Source of the DNA: Methanobacterium formicicum DSM 3637
Lineage (GTDB): Archaea > Methanobacteriota > Methanobacteria > Methanobacteriales > Methanobacteriaceae
Direction: 5' to 3'
NCBI RefSeq assembly: GCF_000302455.1
Contig: NZ_AMPO01000005.1
Coordinates: forward strand, 143,501 to 207,500
Length of the DNA: 64,000 bases
Under the pieces are notes generated by a model, which was not told where the DNA came from, did not search any database, and saw nothing but the letters and a program-made list of their open reading frames with translations. The translations under genes and the position numbers were made by a program. This document shows, one piece after another, positions 45,341-56,188 of the stretch (its first letter is position 1; the number at the start of each line of letters is the position of its first letter).

Positions 45341-46012
45341 CTAAAAGGTATCATTTAACCATTTTGAAAGATTTTGCTCAATTGAGACTTGAGGGTTTTT
45401 AGAATCGAAGTCAACATAAAGTTTACTTATTACATCTGCATGTAAAGCGCCTAAATGTATGTCTTTGAGAAAACATACTTCTTTTGATGAAGAGAGCATA
45501 TATCCTGCTTCAAACGAGACATTTGGATTATTTTTTCCTCTTTCATCAAATACAGCAATACCAAATCCACATCCTTCCATATAGGTCATAACATTAGGCA
45601 ATAAATCGCTATGATAATGTTTATGATCTGCTCTAACACCATCAAATCCATTCTTGATTAATGTAAATGTAATTGCATCCAGTATGTGTTTATTCGCTTC
45701 TTTTTCTCGGGGAGTGAAACTATCATCTGGAAGTTTCATCATAATAAAAGCTGTTTTTTCAGGATTCGTGAAGTCATGATTGAATTCTTCTAAACTTGAT
45801 GCGATTCCAGAAAGGTGTTTATCTAAAAAAGGGCTTGATATGGACTTATAACTCCAATTATATGGCTTTTCTAGGTGTGTATTCCCGAAAATCGCCCCAC
45901 AATAGTCACACTTTCCTTTTTTTGCCATTTTATATAATAAATGATCATAATCATGGCCCATCTCTTGGAATTTTGTACACTCAGTACAGTTTGATACTAA
46001 TATTTTACCCAT
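45341..46012 (-). CDS. Zinc-finger TIR/deoxyribosyltransferase-like protein
   Basis: The first ~45 residues hold two CxxC pairs (NCTECTKF and GKCDYCGAIFG), suggesting a zinc finger. Residues ~85-220 have a TIR/NDT-like Rossmann fold: KTAFIMMKLPDD, GCGFGIAVFDERGKNNPNVSFEAGYMLSSSKEVCFLKD, with the Glu in VSFEAGY at the catalytic position. Proteins of this type are frequent in defence islands and may act as nucleotide-cleaving sensors. The ATG at 46012 follows GGGGGATTTG and is preferred to the TTG at 46024. Confidence 0.75.
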   Translation of the reverse strand: MGKILVSNCTECTKFQEMGHDYDHLLYKMAKKGKCDYCGAIFGNTHLEKPYNWSYKSISSPFLDKHLSGIASSLEEFNHDFTNPEKTAFIMMKLPDDSFTPREKEANKHILDAITFTLIKNGFDGVRADHKHYHSDLLPNVMTYMEGCGFGIAVFDERGKNNPNVSFEAGYMLSSSKEVCFLKDIHLGALHADVISKLYVDFDSKNPQVSIEQNLSKWLNDTF

Positions 46013-46024
46013 CAAATCCCCCAA

Positions 46025-46441
46025 TTTTTATCATTGTTAACCCCGTTTATCTTAAAAGACCAAGAACTAAACTATCTTTCTCTTTATAATTTAATATTGC
46101 TTCCCCTAAAAGATTAGCAAATGACTGCTCCTTAATTCATCCTGATTTTTACAAGTAATATCTTTATCGGGATTAAACATCAATTTAGAGTATTAATGTA
46201 CTGATATATAACTATGTATTACTCAATTTTTATAGATTAACAGTTCTTTTATTGCAGAAATTAAATATTAGAATTGGATAAGTTAAAAAAATTTTAATAG
46301 AGTGATTAATCGATTATATTGTTTAGTAAACATGGTTATGTATAAAAATAAATCGATATAATATATTGAAGATAGTACGAACCGTTTTTTAATTTAGTTA
46401 CGTACTAATTGATGAAAAGATGTAATGAATAAGTTGAGAAA
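46025..46441. other. AT-rich right boundary of the defence island
   Basis: This 417-bp spacer has no ORF. TAGTACG (46373-46379) and CGTACTA (46401-46407) form an inverted repeat with a 21-bp spacer just upstream of the next gene, a possible operator. No tRNA, IS or att-like repeat is evident, so how the island arrived is not visible. Confidence 0.45.
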
Positions 46442-47308
<867 letters not shown>

Positions 47309-47453
47309 TTCGCAGTAATCCCCTATTCACAGTAATAAATAAATAGGATTTTGAGTATAATATTACACACAGAAAACGCATGGATTCAGTGAAATTTTAC
47401 AGTCACCATCAGTGATAGCTTCTTAAAATCTTTAAAAAAAGGATTTGATGCTC

Positions 47454-47672
<219 letters not shown>

Positions 47673-47710
47673 TTAACCCACACCCCATTATACCAATTAA
47701 ATTCTACTTA

Positions 47711-47855
47711 TTTTTATCTTACAGCTAGCTTGATCATCGTTTTTATCTACAATAGCATGATTTTCCTTTCTTCTATCATACGGCTAGTCTGACTCTTCTT
47801 TTTATCTACAATTAGCCTGAATCTCTTTTTTATCCACAATTATTGATAATCCATT

Positions 47856-47881
<26 letters not shown>
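47711..47881 (-). repeat. Six decaying ~28-bp copies of a gene 3' end
   Basis: Units begin (plus-strand reading TTTTATC-) at about 47711, 47740, 47770, 47799, 47826 and 47854, with periods of 27-30 bp. The last unit is the final nine codons and stop of the TmcAL-like gene (minus strand AGAATCAGGTTAATTGTGGG). Downstream units keep the pattern TCAGRCTAATTGTAGATAAAAA with increasing differences. Confidence 0.75.
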
Positions 47882-49145
<1,264 letters not shown>

Positions 49146-49454
49146 TTAAAATTACCTCTTTTTTTAATAAAAAACGTGTATATGGATTTATAAGATTGAA
49201 TTAATTTGTTCATTATGGTTTATTATATTATTTTTGTTATTACCAAAAAGTTTTTGTCCAATTAAATTATCTGTTGAGATCTTTATAAAGACGATCCCGA
49301 AAAATTTGACGATATAAAATGTAATAATAATTTCTTTTTTTGTTGGGCGTATTAGATCGTAGCATTCTTACTACACTATTATAGTATATTTACTATAACA
49401 TTATAGTAACTTTGATATAACATTATATCATATTTACTATAACAGGAGTTTCTC
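49146..49454. promoter_or_regulatory. 22-bp-period operator array before MNT-HEPN
   Basis: Two perfect inverted repeats, ACTATAA-CA-TTATAGT (49392-49407) and GATATAA-CA-TTATATC (49414-49429), are 22 bp apart. Degenerate or half copies occupy the same phase at 49370-49385 (right arm TTATAGT intact) and 49436-49444 (left arm ACTATAACA). The last runs into the GGAG ribosome binding site of the next gene. This suits autorepression by the wHTH of the MNT protein. Confidence 0.75.
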
Positions 49455-50063
49455 ATGAAAGACAATAAGATCGAAATAGTAAAAGATTTAGTAACATTCG
49501 GACAGGGGAGTAGCATTCGTCAAATAGCCAACAGAGTAAAAATACCCTATGCTAATGTTTATAACATTATTAAGAAATTAGAGCTAGATGATCTGGTAAC
49601 TCTTGAAAAGATTGGTTCTTCTTATAGATGTTCTCTAAATAAAAAAGTCCACCCACTTATATTCCAAGCAGAATATGAGCGTACTAGGGACCTTCTTGAA
49701 AAAAATACTGATCTAAAAATTCTAAATAACAAATTATATAACCTAAATTTTCCATTTGTTGCTTTAATTTTTGGATCTTACGCTAAAGGAACAGCATCTA
49801 AACATTCTGATATCGACTTGATGATAATCTCTGAAATAAATCGTGAGAAGGAATTTGAAAGGACAATAAATTTGTTACCATTAGATATTCACCCTACGAC
49901 ATTATCTTTCGATCAATTTATGAATATGGCTAAAACCAATGAGTTTAGCGTAGTTTCGGAATTATTGGATAGGAATATTATATTGGTTGGGATAGAAGAT
50001 TATTATAGGATGTTGGAGCATGTTAGACCCAGAACGAATAAAAATAGCGGAATCGAATTTTAG
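49455..50063 (+). CDS. MNT-type nucleotidyltransferase with N-terminal wHTH (antitoxin-like)
   Basis: Residues ~5-65 are a winged helix (IRQIANRVKIPYANVYNIIKKLELDDLV). Residues ~95-200 are a minimal nucleotidyltransferase with FGSYAKGTASKHSDIDLMII (Gly107-Ser108, Asp119, Asp121). In MNT-HEPN pairs the enzyme AMPylates and inactivates the HEPN toxin. The fused wHTH probably binds the operator array just upstream. Its end overlaps the HEPN gene by 44 bases. Confidence 0.9.
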   Translation: MKDNKIEIVKDLVTFGQGSSIRQIANRVKIPYANVYNIIKKLELDDLVTLEKIGSSYRCSLNKKVHPLIFQAEYERTRDLLEKNTDLKILNNKLYNLNFPFVALIFGSYAKGTASKHSDIDLMIISEINREKEFERTINLLPLDIHPTTLSFDQFMNMAKTNEFSVVSELLDRNIILVGIEDYYRMLEHVRPRTNKNSGIEF

Positions 50064-50550
50064 AAAAGATTTAAATGAAGGACTAATTAAAAAAGCAGTC
50101 CCTGATGATGATTTAATGGATGCGTTGCACGATAATGCTTTAGAGAGTTTAAGTGTAGCTGATTTTCTAAATAAAAAAGATTTTTCTCCATTGTGGGTCA
50201 TTGTTTCTTCTTACTATTCAATGTATTATATGGCAAAAGCTGTTTTAATTTCTATTGGTTTTAAAGTAAGTGGTGAGGTTTCGCATCGCGTAACTGGTGA
50301 TGCGCTAATTGTTTTAGTGAGAAATAAATTAAAAAAACAGCTTCTTGAGGATCTTGATGAAGCTAGAACTGAATTTGATGAAATAGATAATTTAACTGAT
50401 GATATAATCGAACTTTATGATCTAGAACATAAAAAGAGGAATGATTCCCAATATGTTTTAGGGTATGATGTAAAAGCATCCAAAGCAGGAACCTCACTAG
50501 AAAGAGCTAAACAATTTGTTTATGAACTTGAAAAACTTATTATTGAATAA
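50020..50550 (+). CDS. HEPN-domain protein (toxin-like partner of MNT)
   Basis: The 176-residue helical protein shows the HEPN pattern: LWVIVSSYYSMYYMAKAVLISIGF in the core and KKRNDSQYVLGYD near the C-terminus. The usual RxxxxH RNase motif of HEPN toxins is not clearly present (R-N-D-S-Q-Y instead), which matches other HEPN partners of MNT with a Tyr that gets AMPylated. It starts inside the MNT gene, so translation is coupled. Confidence 0.87.
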   Translation: MLDPERIKIAESNFRKDLNEGLIKKAVPDDDLMDALHDNALESLSVADFLNKKDFSPLWVIVSSYYSMYYMAKAVLISIGFKVSGEVSHRVTGDALIVLVRNKLKKQLLEDLDEARTEFDEIDNLTDDIIELYDLEHKKRNDSQYVLGYDVKASKAGTSLERAKQFVYELEKLIIE

Positions 50551-50598
50551 ATGGGCACGTTTTATAATTTCTGTACAAAGATCTAGAACATTAGTTGC

Positions 50599-50754
50599 CT
50601 AACCTTCGCTATTAGCTTTAATAGTCCTGTAAACTTTAAGGGATTCTTTCAAGAATTTCTTCTTTTCGGATGTTGCTGGTTTGTCCAGATTTCCAGCGAA
50701 ACGGTCTGCATCCTTCCCGGTTAACGTAGGTGTTGCTGCTATTGTTCTGGCCAT
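50599..50754 (-). CDS. Small 51-aa antitoxin-like protein
   Basis: A 51-residue frame starts MARTIAATPTLTGKDADRFA and ends in a basic helix (KKKFLKESLKVYRTIKANSE). I recall similar short archaeal MxxTIxxTPTLxGxDAxRF proteins next to toxin or acetyltransferase genes. No such partner is visible here. It starts 10 bp after the HxlR regulator stop on the same strand, so it may be co-transcribed. The ribosome binding site is weak. Confidence 0.6.
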   Translation of the reverse strand: MARTIAATPTLTGKDADRFAGNLDKPATSEKKKFLKESLKVYRTIKANSEG

Positions 50755-50764
50755 ATTCTTCACA

Positions 50765-51157
50765 CTAACAATTCATCTGTAAAGTTTCTTTCAATGATTC
50801 TTTGGATTCTTCTCTTAATTTAATGCTATCTTCACTTTTTAAAACTTCATCCAGGGCAAAATTAAACATTTCAAAGATAATCCTGTTTAATCTGCGTCCT
50901 TTCTCAGTTAAATAGTACTCAGTATGGCCTGCAGATGAGTTTAACACTACTTTTTCAACTATGCCGTTTTCTTCTAATTCTTTAAGCCTTTCCGACAGGA
51001 CCTTACTGCTTAATCCAGGATTAAGTTCCAGGAAACCCTTAAAATTTTTACAATCACAGAATAATCCTTTAATTATCGGGATAGTCCATTTCTTCCGGAG
51101 GTAGCTAAAAGTATCATCAACGGTTTGGTAAAGTTCTTTTAAATAATCGTTACCCAT
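50765..51157 (-). CDS. HxlR-family winged-helix transcription regulator
   Basis: The 130-residue protein has the HxlR pattern RKKWTIPIIKGLFCDCKNFKGFLELNPGLSSKVLSERLKELEENGIVEK and a wing ending in HTEYYLTEKGRRL. Cysteines in FCDCKNF could sense redox. It is divergent from the tautomerase gene (51346), with ACCTATTGGTAATTACCCAATGG at about 51172-51193, an imperfect palindrome that could be its operator. Confidence 0.9.
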   Translation of the reverse strand: MGNDYLKELYQTVDDTFSYLRKKWTIPIIKGLFCDCKNFKGFLELNPGLSSKVLSERLKELEENGIVEKVVLNSSAGHTEYYLTEKGRRLNRIIFEMFNFALDEVLKSEDSIKLREESKESLKETLQMNC

Positions 51158-51171
51158 TCTAATTCCCCACT

Positions 51172-51197
51172 TACCTATTGGTAATTACCCAATGGTT
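51172..51197. promoter_or_regulatory. Imperfect palindrome, candidate HxlR operator
   Basis: CCTATTGGTAATTACCCAATGG contains ATTGG-TAATTA-CCAAT symmetry (about 51175-51192) between hxlR and the divergent tautomerase gene, the usual place for an HxlR site. Direct evidence is only the symmetry. Confidence 0.45.
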
Positions 51198-51345
51198 AGA
51201 AAAACTACTTTAAGTCAGTTTAACACAACTCTTCATTGTGATTTGTTTATTCATGATCTGTTTATTTTCATTAATAAAATAATTTTCATCAATAAATAAA
51301 TCCTTGGGAAATGTAGAGGCCCTGAGAAATGTAGAGGTGGTAAAA

Positions 51346-51570
51346 ATGCCAGTACTTCATGTGAACATATGGAAAGGTTTTGAACAGGAAAAAATCGAGT
51401 ATTTAATTGAGAATTTGACCAAAGTCTTCTCGGATGTGGGGATTTCACCCGAAGCGGTGGAGGTCATAATACACGAAATTCCACAATCCCACTGGGGATT
51501 AGGTGGAGTAACCTGTACTGAAAAATTCAAGGACATGGATCCTGATTCATGGAAGAAAATGCCCAAATAA
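51346..51570 (+). CDS. 4-oxalocrotonate tautomerase-family protein
   Basis: The 74-residue protein starts MPVLHVNIWKG, so removal of Met exposes the catalytic Pro1 of the family. The remainder (LIENLTKVFSDVGISPEAVEVIIHEIPQSHWGLGG) also fits. The ATG at 51346 has GAGGTGGTAAAA upstream and is the only start that gives Pro1. The natural substrate in an archaeon is unknown. Its stop codon is inside a 20-bp tandem duplication. Confidence 0.93.
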   Translation: MPVLHVNIWKGFEQEKIEYLIENLTKVFSDVGISPEAVEVIIHEIPQSHWGLGGVTCTEKFKDMDPDSWKKMPK

Positions 51571-51601
51571 TACTTTCAATTCCCAAATAAGACTTTCAAC
51601 A
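51562..51601 (+). repeat. 20-bp tandem duplication across a stop codon
   Basis: CCCAAATAATACTTTCAATT (51562-51581) is followed by CCCAAATAAGACTTTCAACA (51582-51601), 17 of 20 identical. The first contains the TAA stop of the tautomerase gene (51568-51570). Confidence 0.85.
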
Positions 51602-51817
51602 CAATAAAAGTTTCACTTTATTTTTCTTATAACCAAAACCTAATTTTCAAAACCACAGTTTAGTACCCATTGGGAAAAATTGTTCAAAACTTTCTCAAAG
51701 TTAAATATCATGTTTACATTAATTTTTGATGTTTATGAGTTTTAATAATTTAATTAGAGATTTATCAAGTAATTAAAGATTAAAAAAAATGTTTTTCACT
51801 AAAAAGGAGTAATTTTC

Positions 51818-52978
51818 ATGTTATACCGAGATTTTGGAAATACCAAAGAAAAAGTTTCAGTACTGGGATTTGGCTGCATGCGGCTCCCCTTAAATGGGGA
51901 TAATCCCAGGGATATTGACGAGGAAACAGCCATAAATATGCTGCGCAGTGCCATAGATCAGGGTGTGAACTTCATTGACACTGCCTACCCTTATCATGGC
52001 ATTGACATGAACCAGGGAGGTGCCAGTGAGCCATTCCTGGCAAAGGCACTGCAAGACGGCTACAGGGAAAAGGTGAAAATAGCCACCAAACTCCCCAGCT
52101 GGGCAGTAGAAACCAGGGAGGACATGGACAGATTCTTAGATGAACAGCTGAGGCGTCTGGAAACCGATTGCATTGATTTTTACATGGTGCATGGTATCAA
52201 TAAAAGCTACTGGGAAAACCTGAAAGCACTGGGATTTGAAGAGTTTCTGGACCAAGCAATTGCTGATGGGAGAATAAAACACGCTGGTTTCTCATTCCAC
52301 GACAGAATAGAACTCTTTAAGGAGGTAGTGGATCACTATGACTGGTCTTTCTGCATGATCCAGTTAAATTATCTGGATGATGATTATCAGGCTGGAGAAG
52401 AAGGTCTGGAGTATGCATCTGCCCGAGGTTTAGGTGTTATAGTAATGGAACCTTTAAGGGGTGGGCACCTGGCCAACAATATCCCAAGAGAAGTTCAAAA
52501 ATTATTTGATGAGGCAGAAACCAAAAGGTCCCCAGCCCAGTGGGCTTTAAGATGGGTATGGAACCATCCCGAGGTGTCGGTGGTCATAAGTGGTATGAGT
52601 ACCATGGAACAGCTTGAAGAGAATTTAAAAATAGCCCAGGAAGCCCATCCTAATATGCTGAGTGACCAGGAATTAGATATTACCGGGCAAGCCAAGTCTA
52701 TTTTCGAAAATAAGGTTAAAATCAGCTGTACTGATTGTGGCTACTGTTTACCATGCCCTTCCGGTGTAAATATCCCGGAAAACTTTGCCAAATACAATGA
52801 CTACTTCCTGTTTGGAAATCCTGAAATGAAGGATTTTTACAAATATAATTACCACGTTTTCATGCCGGAACACGAACACGCCGCAGTGTGTAATGAGTGT
52901 GGTATCTGTGAAGAGCATTGTCCCCAGGGCATCAGGATAACCCAAGAATTGAAGAAGGTTAAAGAGTTTTTTGAATAA
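51818..52978 (+). CDS. Aldo/keto reductase with C-terminal 4Fe-4S ferredoxin domain
   Basis: Residues ~1-290 are an aldo/keto reductase barrel (VSVLGFGCMRLP, FIDTAYPYHG, KIATKLP, VHGINKSYWE). Residues ~295-386 hold iron-sulfur cysteines: CTDCGYCLPCPSGVNIP and CNECGICEEHCPQGI. The second is a full cluster motif. Such fusions occur in methanogens and clostridia and probably exchange electrons with ferredoxin rather than NADPH alone. The substrate is unknown. The ribosome binding site is AAAAGGAGTAA. Confidence 0.93.
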   Translation: MLYRDFGNTKEKVSVLGFGCMRLPLNGDNPRDIDEETAINMLRSAIDQGVNFIDTAYPYHGIDMNQGGASEPFLAKALQDGYREKVKIATKLPSWAVETREDMDRFLDEQLRRLETDCIDFYMVHGINKSYWENLKALGFEEFLDQAIADGRIKHAGFSFHDRIELFKEVVDHYDWSFCMIQLNYLDDDYQAGEEGLEYASARGLGVIVMEPLRGGHLANNIPREVQKLFDEAETKRSPAQWALRWVWNHPEVSVVISGMSTMEQLEENLKIAQEAHPNMLSDQELDITGQAKSIFENKVKISCTDCGYCLPCPSGVNIPENFAKYNDYFLFGNPEMKDFYKYNYHVFMPEHEHAAVCNECGICEEHCPQGIRITQELKKVKEFFE

Positions 52979-53075
52979 ATGGGGATATCTTCTATACCTT
53001 AGGTATATTCAAACCTAATCCCCTCTTTTTTAATAAAATTCTTAATTTGTTTTTTGGGTATTTTGAAAGGTTAGT

Positions 53076-53384
53076 TCAACTTTTTTTCGGTTTCCTCAAA
53101 ACAAACCATAAGAATATCAGTAAAAATGAAATCAATCCCACAAATATGATATTGAAGAAATTCTTCTGGTATGAGTTTTTATTGGAGTTAGTAACGGGGG
53201 TTGACGAACCCGTTGCACCAGTTCCTGTAGTTGGTGAGTAAACTCTTTCCGTTGAAGAGCTTTTTCCTGATGATCCGCCTCCCTTACCTCCTCCACCTCC
53301 TCCCTTTGCATAAACAGTATCACATAATCCAATAAATGCAACTGAAATCAGGAAAATTGTTATTATTGCAACTATTTTCTTCAT
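53076..53384 (-). CDS. Small secreted Gly/Ser-rich membrane-anchored protein
   Basis: The signal peptide (KKIVAIITIFLISVAFIGLCDTVYA) is followed by a low-complexity Gly/Ser/Thr stretch (KGGGGGGKGGGSSGKSSS). A C-terminal membrane helix (NIIFVGLISFLLIFLWFVL) with basic tail KPKKS anchors it. It is 102 residues and of unknown function. A surface protein is likely. Confidence 0.65.
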   Translation of the reverse strand: MKKIVAIITIFLISVAFIGLCDTVYAKGGGGGGKGGGSSGKSSSTERVYSPTTGTGATGSSTPVTNSNKNSYQKNFFNIIFVGLISFLLIFLWFVLRKPKKS

Positions 53385-53828
53385 TTTAACTCCTTAATCT
53401 ATTTATAAATAAATTCATGAGACATGGAATAAATTCATCAGATAATTGAAAACCTCACCCGATAAGGCCACCAATCCCTCATTTTTTTATTTCCTAATTC
53501 TCACATTAATATGATGGATAGTAATATAAAAACTTAATTAAAACCACTTTTCTGGTTTAAATAAAATTCACATCAATAGGTTAATATTATAAAAAAAGCA
53601 GGCACACAGTAATCGTTTTACTCGTTATAAAACCAAATACATCTTCTTTAACAAAAACGTTTATCTGAATTATAAAGCTCAATTAATTTGTTTATTATAG
53701 TTCATATTCAATTTTACGTGTAAAAATTAATAACTTTTTCAGTATCATAATTTTTTCTAATTGAATTTCCAGTTTTATTAAATAGGGGGTGTTACCATTA
53801 CTATAATAATTATGTTATCGGGGTAATT
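53385..53828. other. AT-rich spacer, no gene seen
   Basis: This 444-bp spacer has no ORF. The segment at about 53650-53720 (ACGTTTATCTGAATTATAAAG...) resembles 49170-49240 upstream of MNT-HEPN: both contain AATTAATTTGTT(T/C)ATTAT. They may share a promoter-like element or descend from a duplicated spacer. The AAAATAGGGGG run near 53780 precedes the next gene. Confidence 0.4.
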
Positions 53829-54206
53829 ATGAAAAAAGCAAGGTTAATTTTAGGATTTACAAGTGTTTTAATTGTGGTGGTAATGATTTCAGGATGTACC
53901 AGCATAGAAACTGGGAATCGTACAAATCAAACAGATGATTTGCAAGGAAATCCGCCTACGGTCACACATCATTCTGATGGTTCAGTCTGGATATTTGGTA
54001 ATATTGACAACTCCGGAAATTCAACGTATACCAATGTTGATATTCTCGTAAAAGGTTATGATTCAAACAAGAACCTAGTATATCAGGAAAAAACAATAAT
54101 AGAACATATTAATCCTGGCGGTACAGGTGGGTTCACAATTATGATACCTAAAGAAGTTAACATTGAATATGCGGAAATGAAAGTCGTTAATGCTACAAGA
54201 ACATAA
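53829..54206 (+). CDS. Lipoprotein-like secreted protein with FxLYD-type domain
   Basis: A signal segment (ARLILGFTSVLIVVVMISGCTS) ends at a lipobox-like ISGC. The mature domain has a beta-sandwich with GSVWIFGNIDNSGNSTYTNVDILVKGYDSN, like FxLYD proteins. It is 125 residues with unknown function. The extracellular location is clear. Confidence 0.75.
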   Translation: MKKARLILGFTSVLIVVVMISGCTSIETGNRTNQTDDLQGNPPTVTHHSDGSVWIFGNIDNSGNSTYTNVDILVKGYDSNKNLVYQEKTIIEHINPGGTGGFTIMIPKEVNIEYAEMKVVNATRT

Positions 54207-54292
54207 CTGTTTTTTGCTCACATATGGATTACATAAAATATAAAAATCATATGATTGTGAAATTTAATTAAAATCAAAAATAGATGATTATA

Positions 54293-54961
54293 ATGTCAAA
54301 TCTGGATTCTTATAGGGCTAAAAAGGACCATATACGGGAAAATCTCAATAAATACACCATAAAAGCATACAAATCACTCTCTGAGATTGAAAATCCTCGT
54401 ATTTTAGATGTTGGGTGTGGAACAGGAGTTCCAACAGTAGAACTGGCCAGAATATCTGGAGGGAATATCACTGCCCTGGATGATAATGAAAACTCATTGA
54501 ATATGTTAAAAGCCAAGATAAAAGCCTGGGAATTGGATAAAAAGGTGACAGTACTTAATGATTCAATTTTCACCATGGATGTCCCTGATGAAAGCTTTGA
54601 TATTATCTGGGCAGAAGGTTCAGTATTTGTAATGGGCTTTGAAAATAGTATAAAAAACTGGCGCCGCTTCCTAAAAAGTGATGGATTTTTAGTAATTCAT
54701 GATGATAGTAAAGATAAGGATAAAAAGCTTGAACTGGTTAAAAAGCATGGGTACCGGCTCATTGATGAATTTGAATTATCACACCAGGTGTGGTCGGATG
54801 AATACTATAAACCATTAGAACAGCTGATTAAAACTTTTAAAGATAAGCAACCTGATGATCAAAATCTTATAAATGAACTGAACAAGGACCAAATAGAAAT
54901 TGATCAAAGTTTTTCTTCGGTGATGGCCAGTTCTTTAATAATTATTATTCAAAAGACGTGA
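54293..54961 (+). CDS. Class I SAM-dependent methyltransferase
   Basis: The motif ILDVGCGTGVPTVELARISGG binds SAM, followed by ALDDNENSL and the IIWAEGSVFVMGF acidic motif IV. Length is about 222 residues. An ATG three codons earlier (54284) is possible. The substrate is unknown and no operon partner is evident. Confidence 0.87.
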   Translation: MSNLDSYRAKKDHIRENLNKYTIKAYKSLSEIENPRILDVGCGTGVPTVELARISGGNITALDDNENSLNMLKAKIKAWELDKKVTVLNDSIFTMDVPDESFDIIWAEGSVFVMGFENSIKNWRRFLKSDGFLVIHDDSKDKDKKLELVKKHGYRLIDEFELSHQVWSDEYYKPLEQLIKTFKDKQPDDQNLINELNKDQIEIDQSFSSVMASSLIIIIQKT

Positions 54962-55042
54962 ACATTTGAAATTCTAAGTTCAATAAGGCTTATAAAATGG
55001 CCATATCAATTAATTAACATAGATATTTATTAACTAGATTAT

Positions 55043-55253
55043 TTAACAAAGATACTCTTCAATTTTTCCGGTGTAGTCATTTGCTTTTTCCACAATTGGG
55101 CCTTTAACCGCCAGAACAAAGGCTATATTACTTCCCCTGATTGACAGTAATTTATCATTTTCCTTGATATTAAAACAACTAGCAGTTTTTGGAGGTAGTT
55201 TGATGACTCCTTCTTTATTTATATTAACCCAACAGTAGTGTAGGTTCTTTCAT
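55043..55253 (-). pseudogene. Frameshifted small AbrB/SpoVT-like gene
   Basis: The minus-strand frame WVNINKEGVIKLPPKTASCFNIKENDKLLSIRGSNIAFVLAVKG... is a typical AbrB/SpoVT swapped-hairpin domain. It has no start codon: the only nearby ATG (55253, MKEPTLLLG then stop) is one base out of frame. The 211-base span equals 3x70 plus one, as expected of a single-base frameshift. It ends IEEYLC before TAA at 55043. Confidence 0.6.
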
Positions 55254-55284
55254 TGTAGTACGAAGAACCAAATCTATCTACTGA

Positions 55285-55989
55285 TTATTTTATAATTTCA
55301 TCTCCGAATTCACCGGTTTTGATTTTAACTTTATTTAAGAAGGGTTTTATCTTATTAGCGATTATTAAAAGCTCTTTTTGAGTGGTGTTGGGGATGTCTT
55401 TTAGTTTTTCATCGAAAACCACACGATTTCTAAACTGCTGGATGGTGTAAAGATCGCAGGTAATCTCCTTTGCAATTTCTTCCATATCTGCGGTACTCAT
55501 CAGTGATGGTACGTAGGTGGTTCTGCACTCCAGGTAACAATCGGCATCATATGCAATTTCCATACTCTTTTTAACCAGATCGCCCACATCATCGCCAATG
55601 ATTTCTTTATATTTAGCAAATGGTGCTTTAACGTCCAGTGCAACGTAATCTACTAATCCTATAATATTTTCAAGCTTTTTAGGATAACATCCATTGGTAT
55701 CCAGTTTGGTCTTTAAATCGTATTCCTGGCAGTATTCAAAGATATTCTTTATATCCTCACTCTGCAGGAGAGGTTCACCACCGGTAATTACCACGGCATC
55801 AATAAAATCACGGGAGTCTTCAATTTTGGTAAATAACTCTTCTAATGGGGTATCTTCTCCACTTTCCAGGTCTATAATTTCTGGATTGTGGCAGTAGGGG
55901 CATAATAAATTACATCCAGCAGTAAAAAAGACAACTGACATTTTTCCTGGAAATTCCAGAGTTGAAGTAATATGGTTTCCAATTCGCAT
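55285..55989 (-). CDS. nrdG: Anaerobic ribonucleotide reductase-activating radical SAM protein NrdG
   Basis: The protein (234 aa) has the radical-SAM cysteine motif AGCNLLCPYCHNPEII, then ITGGEPLL. It activates the class III ribonucleotide reductase by forming a glycyl radical. The MSVVFFTAGCN opening also matches the archaeal family. The NrdD partner is not in this window. Some members of this family activate other glycyl enzymes. Confidence 0.9.
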   Translation of the reverse strand: MRIGNHITSTLEFPGKMSVVFFTAGCNLLCPYCHNPEIIDLESGEDTPLEELFTKIEDSRDFIDAVVITGGEPLLQSEDIKNIFEYCQEYDLKTKLDTNGCYPKKLENIIGLVDYVALDVKAPFAKYKEIIGDDVGDLVKKSMEIAYDADCYLECRTTYVPSLMSTADMEEIAKEITCDLYTIQQFRNRVVFDEKLKDIPNTTQKELLIIANKIKPFLNKVKIKTGEFGDEIIK

Positions 55990-56188
55990 TTTTTCTGAGT
56001 ATCCTCTTTTTTTAATTTTAATTTGTTTATGGGTTAATTGTTACTTATGGGTTTGTCATCAAATGTGGGAAGTAAATCAATGCAGAGTATGAGATTAAAA
56101 AAAACCTTGATTGTAAACTGATTATAAATATATATTCATAATTAGTGTTCATAATATAAAACATTTAATAGTTGATGATGGTTGGGTT

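Noticed and set aside
46373..46407. Inverted repeat as island attachment site
   Set aside because: Seven-base arms only, with no matching copy near the left boundary at 38.2-38.5 kb.
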